Source: Cannabis sativa (Eukaryota > Streptophyta > Magnoliopsida > Rosales > Cannabaceae). Taken from it: a stretch of 64,000 nt of DNA. Position numbers and translations under genes: made by a program. The notes beneath the pieces are model-generated. The model saw nothing but the letters and a program-made list of their open reading frames with translations, ran no database searches and was not told the DNA's origin. This document shows positions 47,946-61,006 of the stretch, one piece after another; position 1 is the stretch's first letter; each line of letters opens with the position of its first letter. The stretch lies in NCBI RefSeq assembly GCF_029168945.1, contig NC_083604.1, positions 73,548,211 to 73,612,210 of the forward strand, written 5' to 3'.

Positions 47946-50900
47946 AGTCTCTACCTCTCCCAAGTCGTCAAACTTTGTCCAAAAGACGATCTTAAGCTCT
48001 CAAGTCCCGAGCTCCAATTATTTAGTTCAATCTTAGATATCACTCTCACTTATATCATCAAATGGCTAAATAATTATCATCTTAGATGTTACTATTGGTT
48101 TATTTTGTGTTCTAAAATAATCCAATATTAATATCTCTAAAAATTATTAGAATAATAATAAAAAATAAAAAAGAGAAGATATAAAGAATGATATAATATG
48201 AGATTCTTCTGTGATATTTTTTTTCATTCTAATAATAATCATTAATTAAAAAAAGAAAAAATATATTTATCTCATCAAACATCTTTTAATGAGGTGCTCT
48301 TATAATTTTAAAATGTCATCCTCATGATCATCACTTCAATCTATTCAACCCAAAAGCCATAAAAGGGTTTTAAACAGCTAGGATTTTTTTAAAATGCAAA
48401 TAATAGGAAGGTAGAGATATTATTTTTTGGAATGAAGACAAAGATTAGGGTTGAGGGGCCATTTTGGTGTAGTACTGGCTAGATAAGTATCCAACGGTAA
48501 CTCACTATTTTGTCTGTAATATATTGTTTTACATATAATAATAATGATATTCAAAACACACTTGGCATAGAAACCAAACAATGAGACCATTTACACATGC
48601 CAACTTTGAAATATTGCAACAATGTGACCCTACAAATTCCAATAATACTTCCACCAAAAAATAAAAAGAAAAAAATCCAATAATACGTCTTATACTTATA
48701 TGAAACACCCACATTGCCTCACTTTCTTCTGCCATTGCCCAAAAAAAAGAAAAAAGCACTTGTTACCATCAAATACTATATGTATTTATATTACAATGAA
48801 ATTATTGAAATTTAAATTGTCATATTAATTTTCAGGCAATTGCACCGAAAATTATCAATAACAACACCACATATACATATCTTACCACATTAAATTATAC
48901 ATATACATATACATATAATTATCATGGAGAAATTTTTGTTATCATATAATTATTTCTATGAAAATTTCATTTTGTTAATGTTTATATGAGTAATTTCTTC
49001 TAGTTGTTTATATTCAAAAGTAAAAGAAATAGTGTTTTTAATTATTTAAAGTGTGAGCTTGATGAACCATTTTTTTTTTTTTGTAATTGTTAAATTGAAT
49101 GAGTTCCATTTTAAAATATATATATATATATATAAATTCTGAACTCCAGATTTGACCTGATCAACCCTGAGCACCACATATAACTCAATCAATGTAAACA
49201 TTATTCTTCGAAAAATACAGCATAATTTTTTAAAAAAAGAAAATAAAAATCAAAATGTATGACAACTGACCCTACAATTTAAGTGCCACTACACTAGCAC
49301 CACAAATCCACAAAGGCTCCTCTAATTCTAAACTCAATCATCTTTGGGTATTTTTTTGTTTTTGTTTTTTTTTTTTTCTTGTATTTGGGCTTTATTTTTC
49401 ATGTGACACATGTCATAAATCAAGGTGTTACGTTTGGTAGTTGTGTCACAAGATCTTCAGACACCAGAACACAGTTCTATCTTGGCCCATAACATTTCCA
49501 ATCAAATATGGCCCATTATCTATACATGTAGGCCACCGCCACAATTAAAACAATTTTCTTTTTTTTTTTCAGACAAAAATTACAACAATATTACATAGTA
49601 AATATTTATTTATTTATATTTTCAATTTTTTTTTGAATAATGAAGATAATCTAATCTGTATGTATGCATGTGAAAGAGGAAGATGAAGAGAAAGGGGTGG
49701 CATGTGAAGGCGGTGAATTAGCACGTGACTGACCAACGGTCGGTTCAGGTAATCGTGGCAGTGACCGTTGGAGCATTTAATTTTCTCTTTTTATTTTTTT
49801 AATATTAGTTATTTCTTTAACTCAAAAAAAAAAAATATTAGTTATTTCTTTCCTCATTTTCAACTTTATTATTAGAAGAAACGACTTTATAAGAATATTT
49901 TTCATATTCAATTGTTATGGTTGGCCTTTCTTTCTTTCATTAATTTCCTACTTTCTAAAAAATAGTAAATAATTATAATAATTTCTTTTCTTTTTTGAAA
50001 GGAATAAAACTCAAAAGTACAATAATAATTGATTTTATTTATTATTATGAAGATATTTGCATCCAAAAGCCACCACAACTAATTTGCTTCTTCCACAATA
50101 TATAATAAATAAAAGATAAGATTATAGGGTTACTTCATTTTATAGCTAGTCAAGGTCATATTATTTCAGTATAATAAATGATATGGAATTATTTTAATAA
50201 TATATATTATCATGTAACGTATATAACATGCATTATTAAAGTACGTAGAAAATTAATACCACGTACGTGTACTTCGATTATATTAACTTTTGCTTTTAAA
50301 ACATGTTTTGATATTTTTCTTTCTAGGGGGAGTCTTAATTTTACTATGATTATGTATTATTACAATAAACTAGTAAACAATCAATCGTTGTTTCGTATAG
50401 ATTATAATTTTAAATACATCGAACGTAATTAATATAATTAAGCTTGTCTTGTGATGAATACTTATTACTAATCGATTCTTCACATCTAAGTATTACTTCA
50501 ATATTTTGTAATTGAATAAATTTTATGTTTTGTGTAATTTATAAAAAATATATATTATTACTACAATATTTTCAATTCATTCATTTTTTTATTAAACTTT
50601 CTTTTTAAAAAAAAAAATACATAAAAAGGCTTGCACTGTCCATGATATATAAACATATTTTTTTTAAAAGAAAAAAGTAAAATAATGTATTTTTAAAAAA
50701 TAAATTTATGTTACAGATTTTTTTTTCTGTACCTCATTCATATCATATATAGTCAAATACTCAAATGGCATGGATTTATATTGTCGAGGAAAAAAAAAAG
50801 GTAACATAAATTTATATTGTCATAAATTGTTTCTCAAACAATAAAAAGAAAAGTCACAAACTAATATATGAGTTAGCACAATTTTTATAAATTGCACTTG

Positions 50901-51680
50901 CGAGTCATGAAAAAAATGTTAATAATTGGTGTGCATAACTCTAATTAAATAACGTATGATTATAAATATATATAATTATATAAACGACAATTGTTTTTTT
51001 CAAATAATAAAAATTACTTCCAAGCACAAAATACATACCAAATGGCAAATGCATATTTAAAACTCAACGAAGATAGTGAACTCAATTTATACATAAAAAG
51101 AACTAAGATATCACTATTTTATATTATTTATTTATCTTATAAACTTAACTAGATTAATATAATTACCTCTTCAAATTGTCAATAAATTCATTTTGTATAT
51201 AAATAAAAAATCATTTTATTTTTTCTAGACTTTAATGAAGTTTATTAAATCATAGAGAACTCACTGTTATTAATTAGTGATACAAAATTGAAAAAAAAAA
51301 AACCATAATTAATTAGTGATACAATTTTTTTTTAAAAAAAAATAAATAAAAAGACTTAAATTTGTTACTGCATTATCCGTACAACTTATTCACGCACAAC
51401 GATATGTGGGCGCGTGCATTTGATGCTTCCCCTAATGTGTACAGAAAGAAAATAAAAATGGCATTAACTATTCATCTTTCTCTCTTTATAGCATTTTTAA
51501 AAATATATATTAAAAATAAGGTAGTTGCCATGAAAGCCCTTCTTCCCAACCCCAAACTATCCCATCTCATGTCTATGTACGGACCCAAAAATAACTGGGC
51601 CCCAAATCACGTGCTCCCTATTTCCCAAACTACCCTCCCATTTTTCCACAAACTACAATATCACATTCATGTATGTAATA

Positions 51681-51711
<31 letters not shown>

Positions 51712-52856
51712 TCCGTATGTGCATATAATATATACCAAATACAAAAACACTCTTTCCTTTCCTTTTCATCTTGTTTTCAAAAAACAAGAAAAACAAAAAC
51801 AAAACAAATTATTAGAAGGAAGATAGCGAAAACACGCTCTCATATCATAACACCTCGTAGTTTTGTCTCTCAAAAGATCAAAAACGTTTTTTATTCATTT
51901 TTGTTTATATTTTTCTTCTTCTTTTGTCAGAATATAATGTATTATTATGTATGTAATGTATATTTTTTCTTTTTCCCAATAGGAGAAATTGGAACCCGTT
52001 ATCTCTTTTCCCAAATTCCAAGAAAATTAAATAAGAATAATAAGAATAATAACTCCCCTATCCTTTTATCTATTTCAGTCTATCTACAACTTAAATATTT
52101 ATTTTTCTTAAAAGGAGAGTTTTTCTTTTTTTCCTTCTCCAGTCCCAGACCACCTAAGCCAAACCTATCTTCCCAATTCACCGCTCTTGCAAAAAATATA
52201 TACAAATAATAAAAAGAAAAATTACTCTTGAATTTTCCTAAACGGCATCGTTTTAACGGTGGTAATATGAATAGAATTAATAGGATGTGCTGTCCCACAC
52301 CTAGCTCAACAGAAGCATCTTCTGATTGGTGCTCACCTTCCCAAACACGGGTCCCACAAACGGACTTTTTGTTAAAAAAAACAGTGCACACGTGCGCTCT
52401 GGTAATGGGCATTTTCGTAATTTGAGTAAACCAAATACTAAATAAACTAAAGAGGAATTAAACCCAATAAGAAAAGAAAATATTGTGTAATATACATGGA
52501 ATAATGAGTTGTAAATAAATAATGTTTTCAGCAAAAAATTAACAAATAATAATAAACAAAAGAATTACATAACTATGTTTAAAAGGATAATAAAAGAGAC
52601 GAAATAGTCTAGTGAAATTTACTTTTATTATTTAATTATATATTAATTATAATTATCTTACTTGTAATAAATTTGAACTTTTGGTCGTTTTTCTTTCTTT
52701 TTTTAATTAATATTACAATTTTTCTGTTGTGGTAGTACAACCCCATTCCCCCATGTATTCCGAATTTTTCAACCTTAGGGGAAAAAAAAAAAAAAAGCAA
52801 AACCCAAGGCCTTCAGTAAAAATTAAAATTAAAAAAATGATGCCGGTTCGGTGGTA
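47946..52856. other. Long AT-rich intergenic stretch, no gene supported
   Basis: Short frames occur but none has recognisable domains. Features noted are a TAA microsatellite (about 51679-51712), an AT run (about 49116-49133), and less AT-rich patches at 49260-49530 and 51360-51660. A small peptide or noncoding gene could be missed. Confidence 0.45.
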
Positions 52857-54071
52857 CTATGACCGAGAAACCGATTCAGCCAGTTTACCGATTCGTTCCA
52901 CGAGTTCTGGTGAGAGTTTCTTAACCGGTTTCTTCCCCTTTTCCGGTCGAAAATCAAAACCAAGAGCATCCGAAACCTCTTCGGAGCTCCAACCCGCTTT
53001 TCGAAGTGAATCCGAGAACCGATCCGCTTTCAGCAGTAGAGCGTCGAGTACGGCCTGATTATCGACCAACACCATCTCCCCTTCGAAGAACCCAGAAGCC
53101 GAAACCTCCATTATTTCCGTTATATCCGATTCGTTCCACCCACCTTGTCTCAAAACGGATCCTATTTGCTCCACGTATTCGTCGACCCATTTCGGAATTT
53201 CCGACTTCGGCATATCAAAGAATCTCTCCGGCGAAGATGAAGAAGAAGACGACGAGTTTCTCCTGCGACGATCGACTGCAGCGTCACTCCAAAACTCGAC
53301 CCATCTCGGTGTTCTTGCACCGGAGGAAAGCCCCGTGTCTAAACTTCTCCGGGAGAAATTCGTAGACGACCCGGCTGATTTTTCGCTCACGGATCTTTGT
53401 TTCTTGAGGACCCGAGGATCCGAAGATTCGGAGCTCCGAAATAGAGACTCGCGTTCGAAGAAATCTGAAAGATCCAGACCACAACAGAAGATACGATTCT
53501 CATCGACGAAGAAAATCGGATTACCTGCAAGAGAAGGGTTGCAAGGAATGTAACAATGGTTGAAGATTGGTATCAGAAGCGGAGCTCTCTTCAAAGCAGT
53601 TCTCGCAACCCGCAAAGCTTTTTCCGGGTCGGATGGTCTCGGGCCCCACGATTTAGACCAGAGGGTATTCCGAGCTATCTGGAATGAAATCGCGGCGATG
53701 GGTAGGTCAAGCGAAGCCCGAAGATGGAGCCGAGCACCGGGAGCTCGCCAGTCCGGAAAACCCGGTCCGACGGGTAACCCAGCGGAGAGGACTGCTCGGA
53801 GATCAGGTGGGAAAGCGAAGCCAAACTCAGCTTCTGCACGAGCGAACTCGGCGTCCGAGAGACCCGGTTGGACCTGGACACCGGAATTCCGGAGATGGGT
53901 TATGACATTCTGGGCCAATGAAGAGAATGAGAGGAGGCCATTTCGTACTGGAAGCGATGCCGTGGCGGTTGTAGTGGTTGTTGGGGCAGCTGCGGCTCGA
54001 GCCGATAAGCGACGGAGGCCGGCTACGTGAGCCGGGTTTAGACCGGTCATTCTCCGGTCGACGTCGACCAT
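52857..54071 (-). CDS. Conserved plant protein with SMI1/KNR4-like segment, intronless
   Basis: The 404-aa reading frame starts at [20 protein letters not shown]. The frame stays open to 54344, but this Met fits the conserved N-terminus and follows a leader-like region. Residues about 71-109 ([20 protein letters not shown] then [19 protein letters not shown]) resemble the SMI1/KNR4 (SUKH) fold entry motif. A middle part has [19 protein letters not shown], then a Ser-rich linker and a C-terminal helical part ([20 protein letters not shown]). From memory, plants have a small family of uncharacterised proteins like this, and one Arabidopsis member may neighbour the zeaxanthin epoxidase gene. Function unknown. 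The gene is much GC-richer than its surroundings, and its antisense frames are shadows. Confidence 0.85.
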   Translation of the reverse strand: MVDVDRRMTGLNPAHVAGLRRLSARAAAAPTTTTTATASLPVRNGLLSFSSLAQNVITHLRNSGVQVQPGLSDAEFARAEAEFGFAFPPDLRAVLSAGLPVGPGFPDWRAPGARLHLRASLDLPIAAISFQIARNTLWSKSWGPRPSDPEKALRVARTALKRAPLLIPIFNHCYIPCNPSLAGNPIFFVDENRIFCCGLDLSDFFERESLFRSSESSDPRVLKKQRSVSEKSAGSSTNFSRRSLDTGLSSGARTPRWVEFWSDAAVDRRRRNSSSSSSSSPERFFDMPKSEIPKWVDEYVEQIGSVLRQGGWNESDITEIMEVSASGFFEGEMVLVDNQAVLDALLLKADRFSDSLRKAGWSSEEVSDALGFDFRPEKGKKPVKKLSPELVERIGKLAESVSRS

Positions 54072-54300
54072 TGTGGTAGAGAGAGGCAAAGGTATTAATA
54101 AGTTTGAAACTCTTTTCTTTGTTTCTCCCAATTGCTTAAAACTCTTGAAAAGGGTCTGTGACTGTGTGTGTCTCAGGCTTAGTGAAGTGAAAAAATGGGC
54201 AGAAAAATTAATCAAAAGAAAGAAAGAGTGAGAAACTCTAAGAAAGAGAGAGCCTTTTAGAGAAGAGAGAGAGTCTTTTGTTGCGTAAACAAAGGTTTGG

Positions 54301-54308
54301 ATTTTATA
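54301..54308 (-). promoter_or_regulatory. Probable TATA box of the SMI1/KNR4-like gene
   Basis: CTATAAAAT on the minus strand lies about 230 bp upstream of the chosen start codon. This implies a leader of about 200 bp with GA-rich repeats (54215-54270) and supports the start at 54071 rather than the first Met of the open frame at 54344. Confidence 0.5.
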
Positions 54309-54423
54309 GCTGTGAATTAGTGGGGTCCACTCTAAGATTTTCATTCATTTACTTTTAAATCACTAAATTACGAGTATGGGTGGCAATATTGACGAACACA
54401 ACTCCATATTTAGGTATTTGAGG

Positions 54424-54935
54424 TAGTGGTGTTTGGGTTTGGGTGGTCCGGTTTTTTATCTTTTTTTTTCAAGCCAACTCACACATGTTATTTTTCTAAT
54501 TTCTTAAACCGCACCCGCATTGTGAAACTAAAAATCCGCGAAAACCGTACCGCAAAAAATAATGTGGTGCGGTGCGATTTTTGTGGTTTTTGCGGTTTGC
54601 AATCACAAATACAACAAAATTTGAGCAATACTTGTCAAAATACCATAAGACTTAAAAATAAATATGAAAAAAAAAATTAAGTTTCAATAATACAATAATT
54701 AGTGGGTTTTGGGTTGGACATTCACATATTGGACCTAACTAAATATAAAAATTGGTATTTTTATAATGTGCGGTGCGGTTTGAACTGTATATTAACAATT
54801 CAAAACTGCAAACCGCACTGCACCACGTGATTTAGGAAAAATTCAAACTGTGACCGCACCGCAAAGAATTTCAATCGCATTTTTTTTACGGTGCGGACAG
54901 TTTGAGCGGTTTAAACGGTTTGATGAACACCCCTA
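54424..54935. mobile_element. hAT-type MITE with 8-bp target duplication
   Basis: The right end reversed is TAGGGGTGTTCATCAAACCG and the left end TAGTGGTGTTTGGGTTTGGG, a short imperfect inverted repeat. Flanks are ATTTGAGG (54416-54423) and GTTTGAGG (54936-54943), an 8-bp duplication with one mismatch, as for hAT elements. The body repeats GTGCGGT/ACCGCAC motifs and encodes nothing. Confidence 0.8.
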
Positions 54936-54943
54936 GTTTGAGG

Positions 54944-57570
54944 AAATACGAAAATTACAAGAGTGGGTAATTAATTATATTTTTGAAGCTACTTGATATA
55001 TTATTTACATTATTCACCTGTTGTATTTTTATTAATATATTTAAATTAATTTTTTTATTTGAATAAATTAAAAATTATCTACTTTACTTAACACTTAATT
55101 AAATTTAAATATTTATTTATAGTTGTGAACTAAATTTAAATATTTATACTATAAATTACTTATTTTATTTATAACATATTGTGTTTGTATCAGTTATTCA
55201 AAATAAATTTAAATATTTTATATGACACAATAACAATACGAAATTTATTTGAGTTGTGTTCGTGTATTATAATTTTTTTGTATTACAAGTTGTGTTCGAA
55301 TCAACAGTTTTTCGATAAACTTAAAACCTCAACACGACCTAAACACAACACATCAACACGAATTATCACTCGAGTAAGTCTACAATACACCCAATATAAA
55401 TACATTTTGGTACAACTGTTTTATTATTTAAAAAAGATTTTAATCTAGTTTTTTATTTCATAACATATGTTCTAGTAGAAAAGTCTAAATAGTTGATAAT
55501 GTCGAAAATATGACTTGAATATTTTGCTACACGTGATTATTTTTATATACATAGTAAATAACTATTTGAATTGTTAAAAATACTGCAATTATTGAGAATT
55601 TTCCAACAAATTATAGAATATTCTAAATAATTACAAAAGAAAAAAAAAATAAAAATAAAAAGTATACTGAAACATTCATTTTCTTGGGAATAATACCTAT
55701 TTTTTTCATAAATTGGTTTATCCTTAACAAATATAAAAATAAAACTAACCCTTGATTTGTTTGAATGAAAATCACTAATTAAGATAACTACTATTTTACA
55801 TTACAATACAAAACATCCCCAATTATTTCTCCAATAAGAAAAAAAAAAGTTATTTATTTATTAAAGTTATGGATCCTTTTTTACTGTTTTTGTTAAGAGT
55901 TAGATCAATCAATCAACGGTTGTTTGTTGTATGTAGTAAATAAATAAAAGTGTTTAAAGAAGTGATTATGTTGGGAGGCTGTCCACTCTCTTTACTTAAC
56001 GGTATTTTGGCACCAAATTTCTTCTCATAACTCTTCTTCTTTTTACTTTTAATTTAATATAGAAATAAATATGGAGCGTTGAGAAAAAAAAAATGAGAGG
56101 GAATTAATTAAGACATTTTCAGTGTTATAAAATCATCTTCTTCTTCTTTATATATATAACCCTTATAATTAAATAATTAACTAATTTAATTGTGACCAAA
56201 TTTGTGGCCCATTAACAATGATGTATTTTGTTAAAGACAGCAAGGATAAAGGTGAAGCATAAATAATCATCAGTCCACATTGTTATACACACTAATTCCA
56301 ATTAAATAAATCTTACTTTGTATTTTATTTTTTAAAATAAAAATCAAGGGAGACATAAATATAATAATTAGAAAGTAAGGTTATATTCTTTATTTAATTT
56401 TTGATAAATGTAATAAGCTAATCATTTGGTCACAATATGAGCTTAAGACTAGGCTATGAGAAGATGTTCCTCAAGGTGAGACTTGAGAGTGTACCTTTTT
56501 TTTTTCACCTGTAAATTCTCCATATCTTTATCAAATTTACCACTCAATTTCACCAACCAAACTTCCCAAAATAATAATTAACATATAAATAAATAAATAA
56601 AAACAGTAAAAGGAAAGAAAATCACTGTGTATAACATAGCATATAGATGTCTTTTATGTTATGCAAGTACCACTTCAAAGTCTCTTTTTAAATTATTAAT
56701 TTGAATGGATACTCTTAACAACCTTAAATCGATTATATTGATAGAAAGGATGAAAAAAATAAAGTGTACTTCTTTTTAGAATTATAGCATAAAAAAACTA
56801 AATTGCTATCTAGACCAAAATAAGACTTTTAAAAAAGAGTATATATATATATGAAATAAGAGGGTAGTGAAATGGGTTTTGAAAGTGTGTAAATGAAAGG
56901 TCCAACAATATGAGCAGAGAGAATCAAAATAAAGGTATATAGATATAGAGAATCAATCTAATCGAAGCAAGACACAAAGAACAGAGAATAATTATAATAA
57001 TACTAATGTAGTTTGCATGGGAAGTTGCCCATAATGTGTTTATACTTACAAAAAAGCTGGCTATGGCCGGCTCTTAAAACTTTGATAAATTAAACTCTTT
57101 TCTTCTTTTTTTTTTCACTTTCTTTAATATTTATGTGCAATAGTACATTCCCATGCCTGCCATTTGAAACCATATATTTTGTATAAAATATAGGTAAAAT
57201 GTGTATAGTACCCATGTTAAATGGATAATTCGATAGGCTTCTTATTAATTTCCGTATTTAAGTTTTTAATTTAATTTTTTTTATAATAGTTATTTAGATT
57301 ATTAATAAATTTTTTAAAAAATTCTAAATAGATTTATAGTATTGAAAATAAAATTCAAACAATCATTTACCATGTCATATAAAAAAAAAATTAGTCACCC
57401 ATAAAATAAAATATTTTAATATTATTTTTAATATTATAAACTATTTAAGTTTTTTAAATTTTATAACTTTAAATAATTAAAACATACATAATCATTAAAA
57501 AAAATTAAAAAAAATCTACCGAAACATTGTTTTAAGAAGCTTATTAGTATTATAGACTTACTTATGTATA
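54944..57570. other. AT-rich intergenic sequence, no gene seen
   Basis: Only short AT-rich frames occur. Sequence at 55960-56060 and 56440-56530 is a little less AT-rich, with no recognisable feature. Confidence 0.5.
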
Positions 57571-59383
57571 CTAGCAAAAAGCTACGTGCAAGCACGTATA
57601 CTAAATTTTATGCTAGTTTTTTTCTATGTTAGTTGAAAGTTATACAATTAAAAATTAAAAAAAATATATTATTAGTTATTAGGTGAGATTATTATTATGT
57701 GTATCTAAATATTATAGTTTATAATGTCAATTAAAAATGAATACCGAATACAAAATATTAATGTTTAAGAAAGCTTGATGATTTAAATATGTTCTTAAGT
57801 TAATCCAAAAATAAATTAAAAATTGATGTTCTAATACTTAAAGAAACATTACTTAAATTGGTGTAAGATAAAAAGAAAATTAAAAATCAATCTCTAAATT
57901 ATTGATAATTGAAGATAGCATTTGTCTAAAAATTGTAGATAAGAAAACTAATGATAGTCATTGGTGGATTTCAATCTTCATTTGCTTCGATAGAGACAAT
58001 AGTGTAATTTTTGTATTTTGCACTTTTCATTCTAGCCGGGTTCGCATATATCTGGATTGTCTATTTTTTCATTGATAAATTAAATATGGTAGTGTCGACA
58101 AAGCGGCGGTGTTCCTGCAAACCGTGATGTATTTTCATTTAAAATGATTAGACATAGTGTGCATAGCTTATTTAATTAAAAAAATCAACTTATGAAATGC
58201 ATGTAAAACTATTTTATTTTTTTAAAATTACACCTTTGCAGTATATTTCATTAGTTGGGCAGCAGTACGCGAAAATATTTTTTCCACAATATCTGTAAAC
58301 ATGACAGCAGATAGGCTCTTTGTATTGTCATTAAGTTCAACATATGCTATAGCACTGTAAAATGCATAATAAGATTGTTAGTATCTTTTTTTTTTATTAT
58401 TTTAACTTAATTTCAATAACATCATATGTTTTTTGTAATATACCGTGGTGTAGGAAATCCTTCCTGGCCGCATGATGGCTTGTCACATTTAATTTTTTCA
58501 TTGCGATTGTATAAATCTATTTTTTATGACATGCGTCACATGACATGTAATAAAAACTCTAGACGGTATCAGTTATTTTTATTGCCGCCTCAATCCAAAA
58601 ATATTTTTTTTACATCCAAATCAAATGGTGTTAATAATAGTAAGATATTGAAACAAAAGTTTTATAAAGTAAATATTGTAGTAGTCTTTACCTCATTCAG
58701 TTGCAGATTTTTCATCAACTCTGAAATTTGGATGTTAGTCACTATTTCACTAATATATTTAATTGTGCTTCTAATTTATGAGCACGTGATCAAAAACAGT
58801 GTTGTAATGTATTCTCTGATTTGTTTTTGTTTTTTTTGTTTTTTGCATCTAATGCCTCAGGTTTAATTATAATAACTTTTGGTCGGTTTTAGTAAATGTT
58901 TTTCTTTTTCTGGTTTGCATTAATAGCTAGAACATGGAGAAATTAATAAGATTGGTATTCCTTTTTGTCGCAGCATGTACAAAGCAGCATAATTATAATA
59001 ATGCTTTAAGTTGCTATTATTTTTATTTAACAGAAGACGAAATTATAAATTTTATGGCTTCTTAATTATACTGTATGTGTTAAAATATAATTTTTTCTTT
59101 TAATGAGTGTTTTTATAGGAAAATGGTAATTCTAGAAGAGAAGAAGAGAAGAAGAAGAAGAGAAAAATCGTAGATGTACAACAGCAAAACCCAATCGTAT
59201 TTTTTTAGATTTAATGAAATTTATTTTATTTATTTTATTATATATAAATAAAAAGTGACCCAAATTTTTCATAAACTATTTTATTTTTAATAATAAATCA
59301 TTTTATTTTTAATATAAATAAAAAATCACCCATGAATTTCTCATAAACCAAAAATTCGGTTATATAGGCACACTATAGATAGA
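57571..59383 (-). mobile_element. Helitron, second copy, inverted relative to the first
   Basis: On the minus strand it starts TCTATCTATAGTGTGCC after an A (59384) and ends CTAG before a T (57570). A perfect hairpin TACGTGC-TT-GCACGTA sits about 9 bp before the end. It is colinear with the Helitron at 15464-17333 and keeps the same RPA-like remnant. There is no Rep/helicase, so it is non-autonomous. Confidence 0.9.
57971..58848 (-). pseudogene. RPA1-like remnant in the second Helitron
   Basis: The minus strand holds the same exon-like pieces as the first copy, including the zinc-binding Cys segment (around 58460-58560) and the segment matching YVELDDNTKS (around 58300-58350), and it ends at the same TGA (57971-57973). 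The start at 58848 is taken by comparison with the other copy and is uncertain. A plus-strand frame at 58426-58866 is its antisense shadow. Confidence 0.65.
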
Positions 59384-60299
59384 TATACTTATTGGATAAG
59401 CATAATATACTTAATTATTACGACTTGAATTTGATTTAATGTACTTAATTAGGCAAGCAAAATATATCCTTTAATTAATAGGACCAAATTTTATATGAAG
59501 TTAAATACCACATTATATAATAAGGTTAAATTACTTATCTATGATGCTATGAAAATGGGAGATACATATATTACCTAATTGATAGCAAATTTCAACTACA
59601 TATATAAATCAAATTATTCACTTTTATATAACTTAATTTAAAATAACATACGAGCCCTCCAATACTAGCTAGTTTTACAAAAGAATATAGAAAATGAAAT
59701 TGCTTATTGTATACTCGTAAACAGATTATATATGTAATTATTATTAGTACCAATATTAGAGTACTATAATATGTACATAATTGCTTTTGAGAATGTTGCT
59801 TAGATTAGCGTTGTCTTCTTAATCAAATAAGGGTACAAAGTCATTATTATAAACCAAACTTGAATCAATTTTACATAAAAAGATTAAATAATTAAAACTA
59901 AAGATAAATATAATTTAGATCGAGCACATGCACTCCACCAATTTTTATTTGAAAAGAAACTTCTTCATTTTTTTTTTTGGTTTAATTAGTTTGTTTTGAA
60001 TCAATCAATAATTAACCATAAAAGAATACAATTATCAAACACGCATTCAACAACAATAAAAATAGATAAACACAAGAACCAAATAATGAATTAAAGCAAT
60101 AAAATAAGTAGGGTCAAGCTTGGGTTAAAGCAGGTTAGATCCGTGCTTAGGACCTACCCAACCCAGAGCCTAAAAAAATATTTTCCATTTGAAATTATAC
60201 ATATATTTTAGTAATTTTTAAAAATACCACATATTTTTTAAATAAATGACCCAATAATTTTTTTTCTCCTAAGGTCCACCCAATCTTAGGGCCGGCCTT
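59384..60299. other. AT-rich intergenic sequence, no gene seen
   Basis: The last part (60110-60300) contains GC-richer pieces, such as GGGCCGGCCTTG at about 60290, that may belong to an unrecognised repeat. Confidence 0.4.
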
Positions 60300-60960
60300 G
60301 AAAATAAGGAGAAGATAACACCAAAATTAACAAATTTGAGTCATGTGCAATGCTCTACATTTCGGTTGGAACAACATCAGTCATATCTTTATTGATAATT
60401 ATTCCCAAGGTTAGAAGAGTATTACAAACTATGATAGAGATTACAAGACGAACTTTCTCTCTACTATTTACAACTCTCTCTATCTTACCTTACACAACAG
60501 TGATTTCTCTCTCAAGCTCTCTCTCAACTGATGATTTTGAATTACAAAAGTGATAGCTATAAATAGGCTTTTAATCAGCGGTAACTGACTTAACTAACAT
60601 TGCCTTTTAAGTCTCCACGTCAACTCTAGAACACGCTCTCTGTAAGTAAACAAGCTTCCTGTAAGGATGACTCGAATGGGTACAAGCTCTCAGAACGTGC
60701 CAGATTGACGAAAACCACTCCGAAAGGACGTTCTGGACTAATGACAAGTTATTAGGAATGACCATCCGGCTAGCCACAAGCTTTCTAGAAATAGCTTATC
60801 CGGAAGGTCACCAAGCTTCTCGTAACTCCTTTTTGGAGGGACAACTAGCTTTTCAGAACTGCTTTCCAAAAGAGCGACTAACTTTCTAGATATAGCTTTC
60901 TGAAAGACGAAACTTGTAACCATAACCAAAAAATCTCCATCTTGGTTGCAAGTTGAAGTT
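60300..60960 (-). mobile_element. 3' LTR of the decayed Copia element
   Basis: It directly follows, in minus-strand order, the end of the Copia pol remnant. A purine-rich AACCAAGATGGAGAT tract at the junction (about 60929-60945) may be the polypurine tract. It contains a TATA-like CTATTTATAGCT (about 60560) and an AATAAAGATATGACTG stretch near the end, similar to the LTR at 35165-35895. The outer border is approximate. Confidence 0.6.
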
Positions 60961-61006
60961 ACTTGACAAATCAATGTTCGATGGTGCTATTCCCTAGCCC
61001 CTTCTG

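Noticed and set aside
51362..52209. Plus-strand frames of 154 and 102 codons in the intergenic region
   Set aside because: They run through AAT and T-rich microsatellite sequence and have no recognisable domain.
53006..54030. Plus-strand frames of 119 and 156 codons
   Set aside because: Antisense shadows of the GC-rich intronless gene at 52857-54071.
54072..54344. N-terminal extension of the 404-aa protein to the first in-frame Met at 54344
   Set aside because: The extension is not conserved-looking, lies upstream of the probable TATA box at 54301-54308, and the Met at 54071 starts the recognisable N-terminus.
58426..58866. 146-codon plus-strand frame
   Set aside because: Antisense to the RPA-like remnant of the Helitron.
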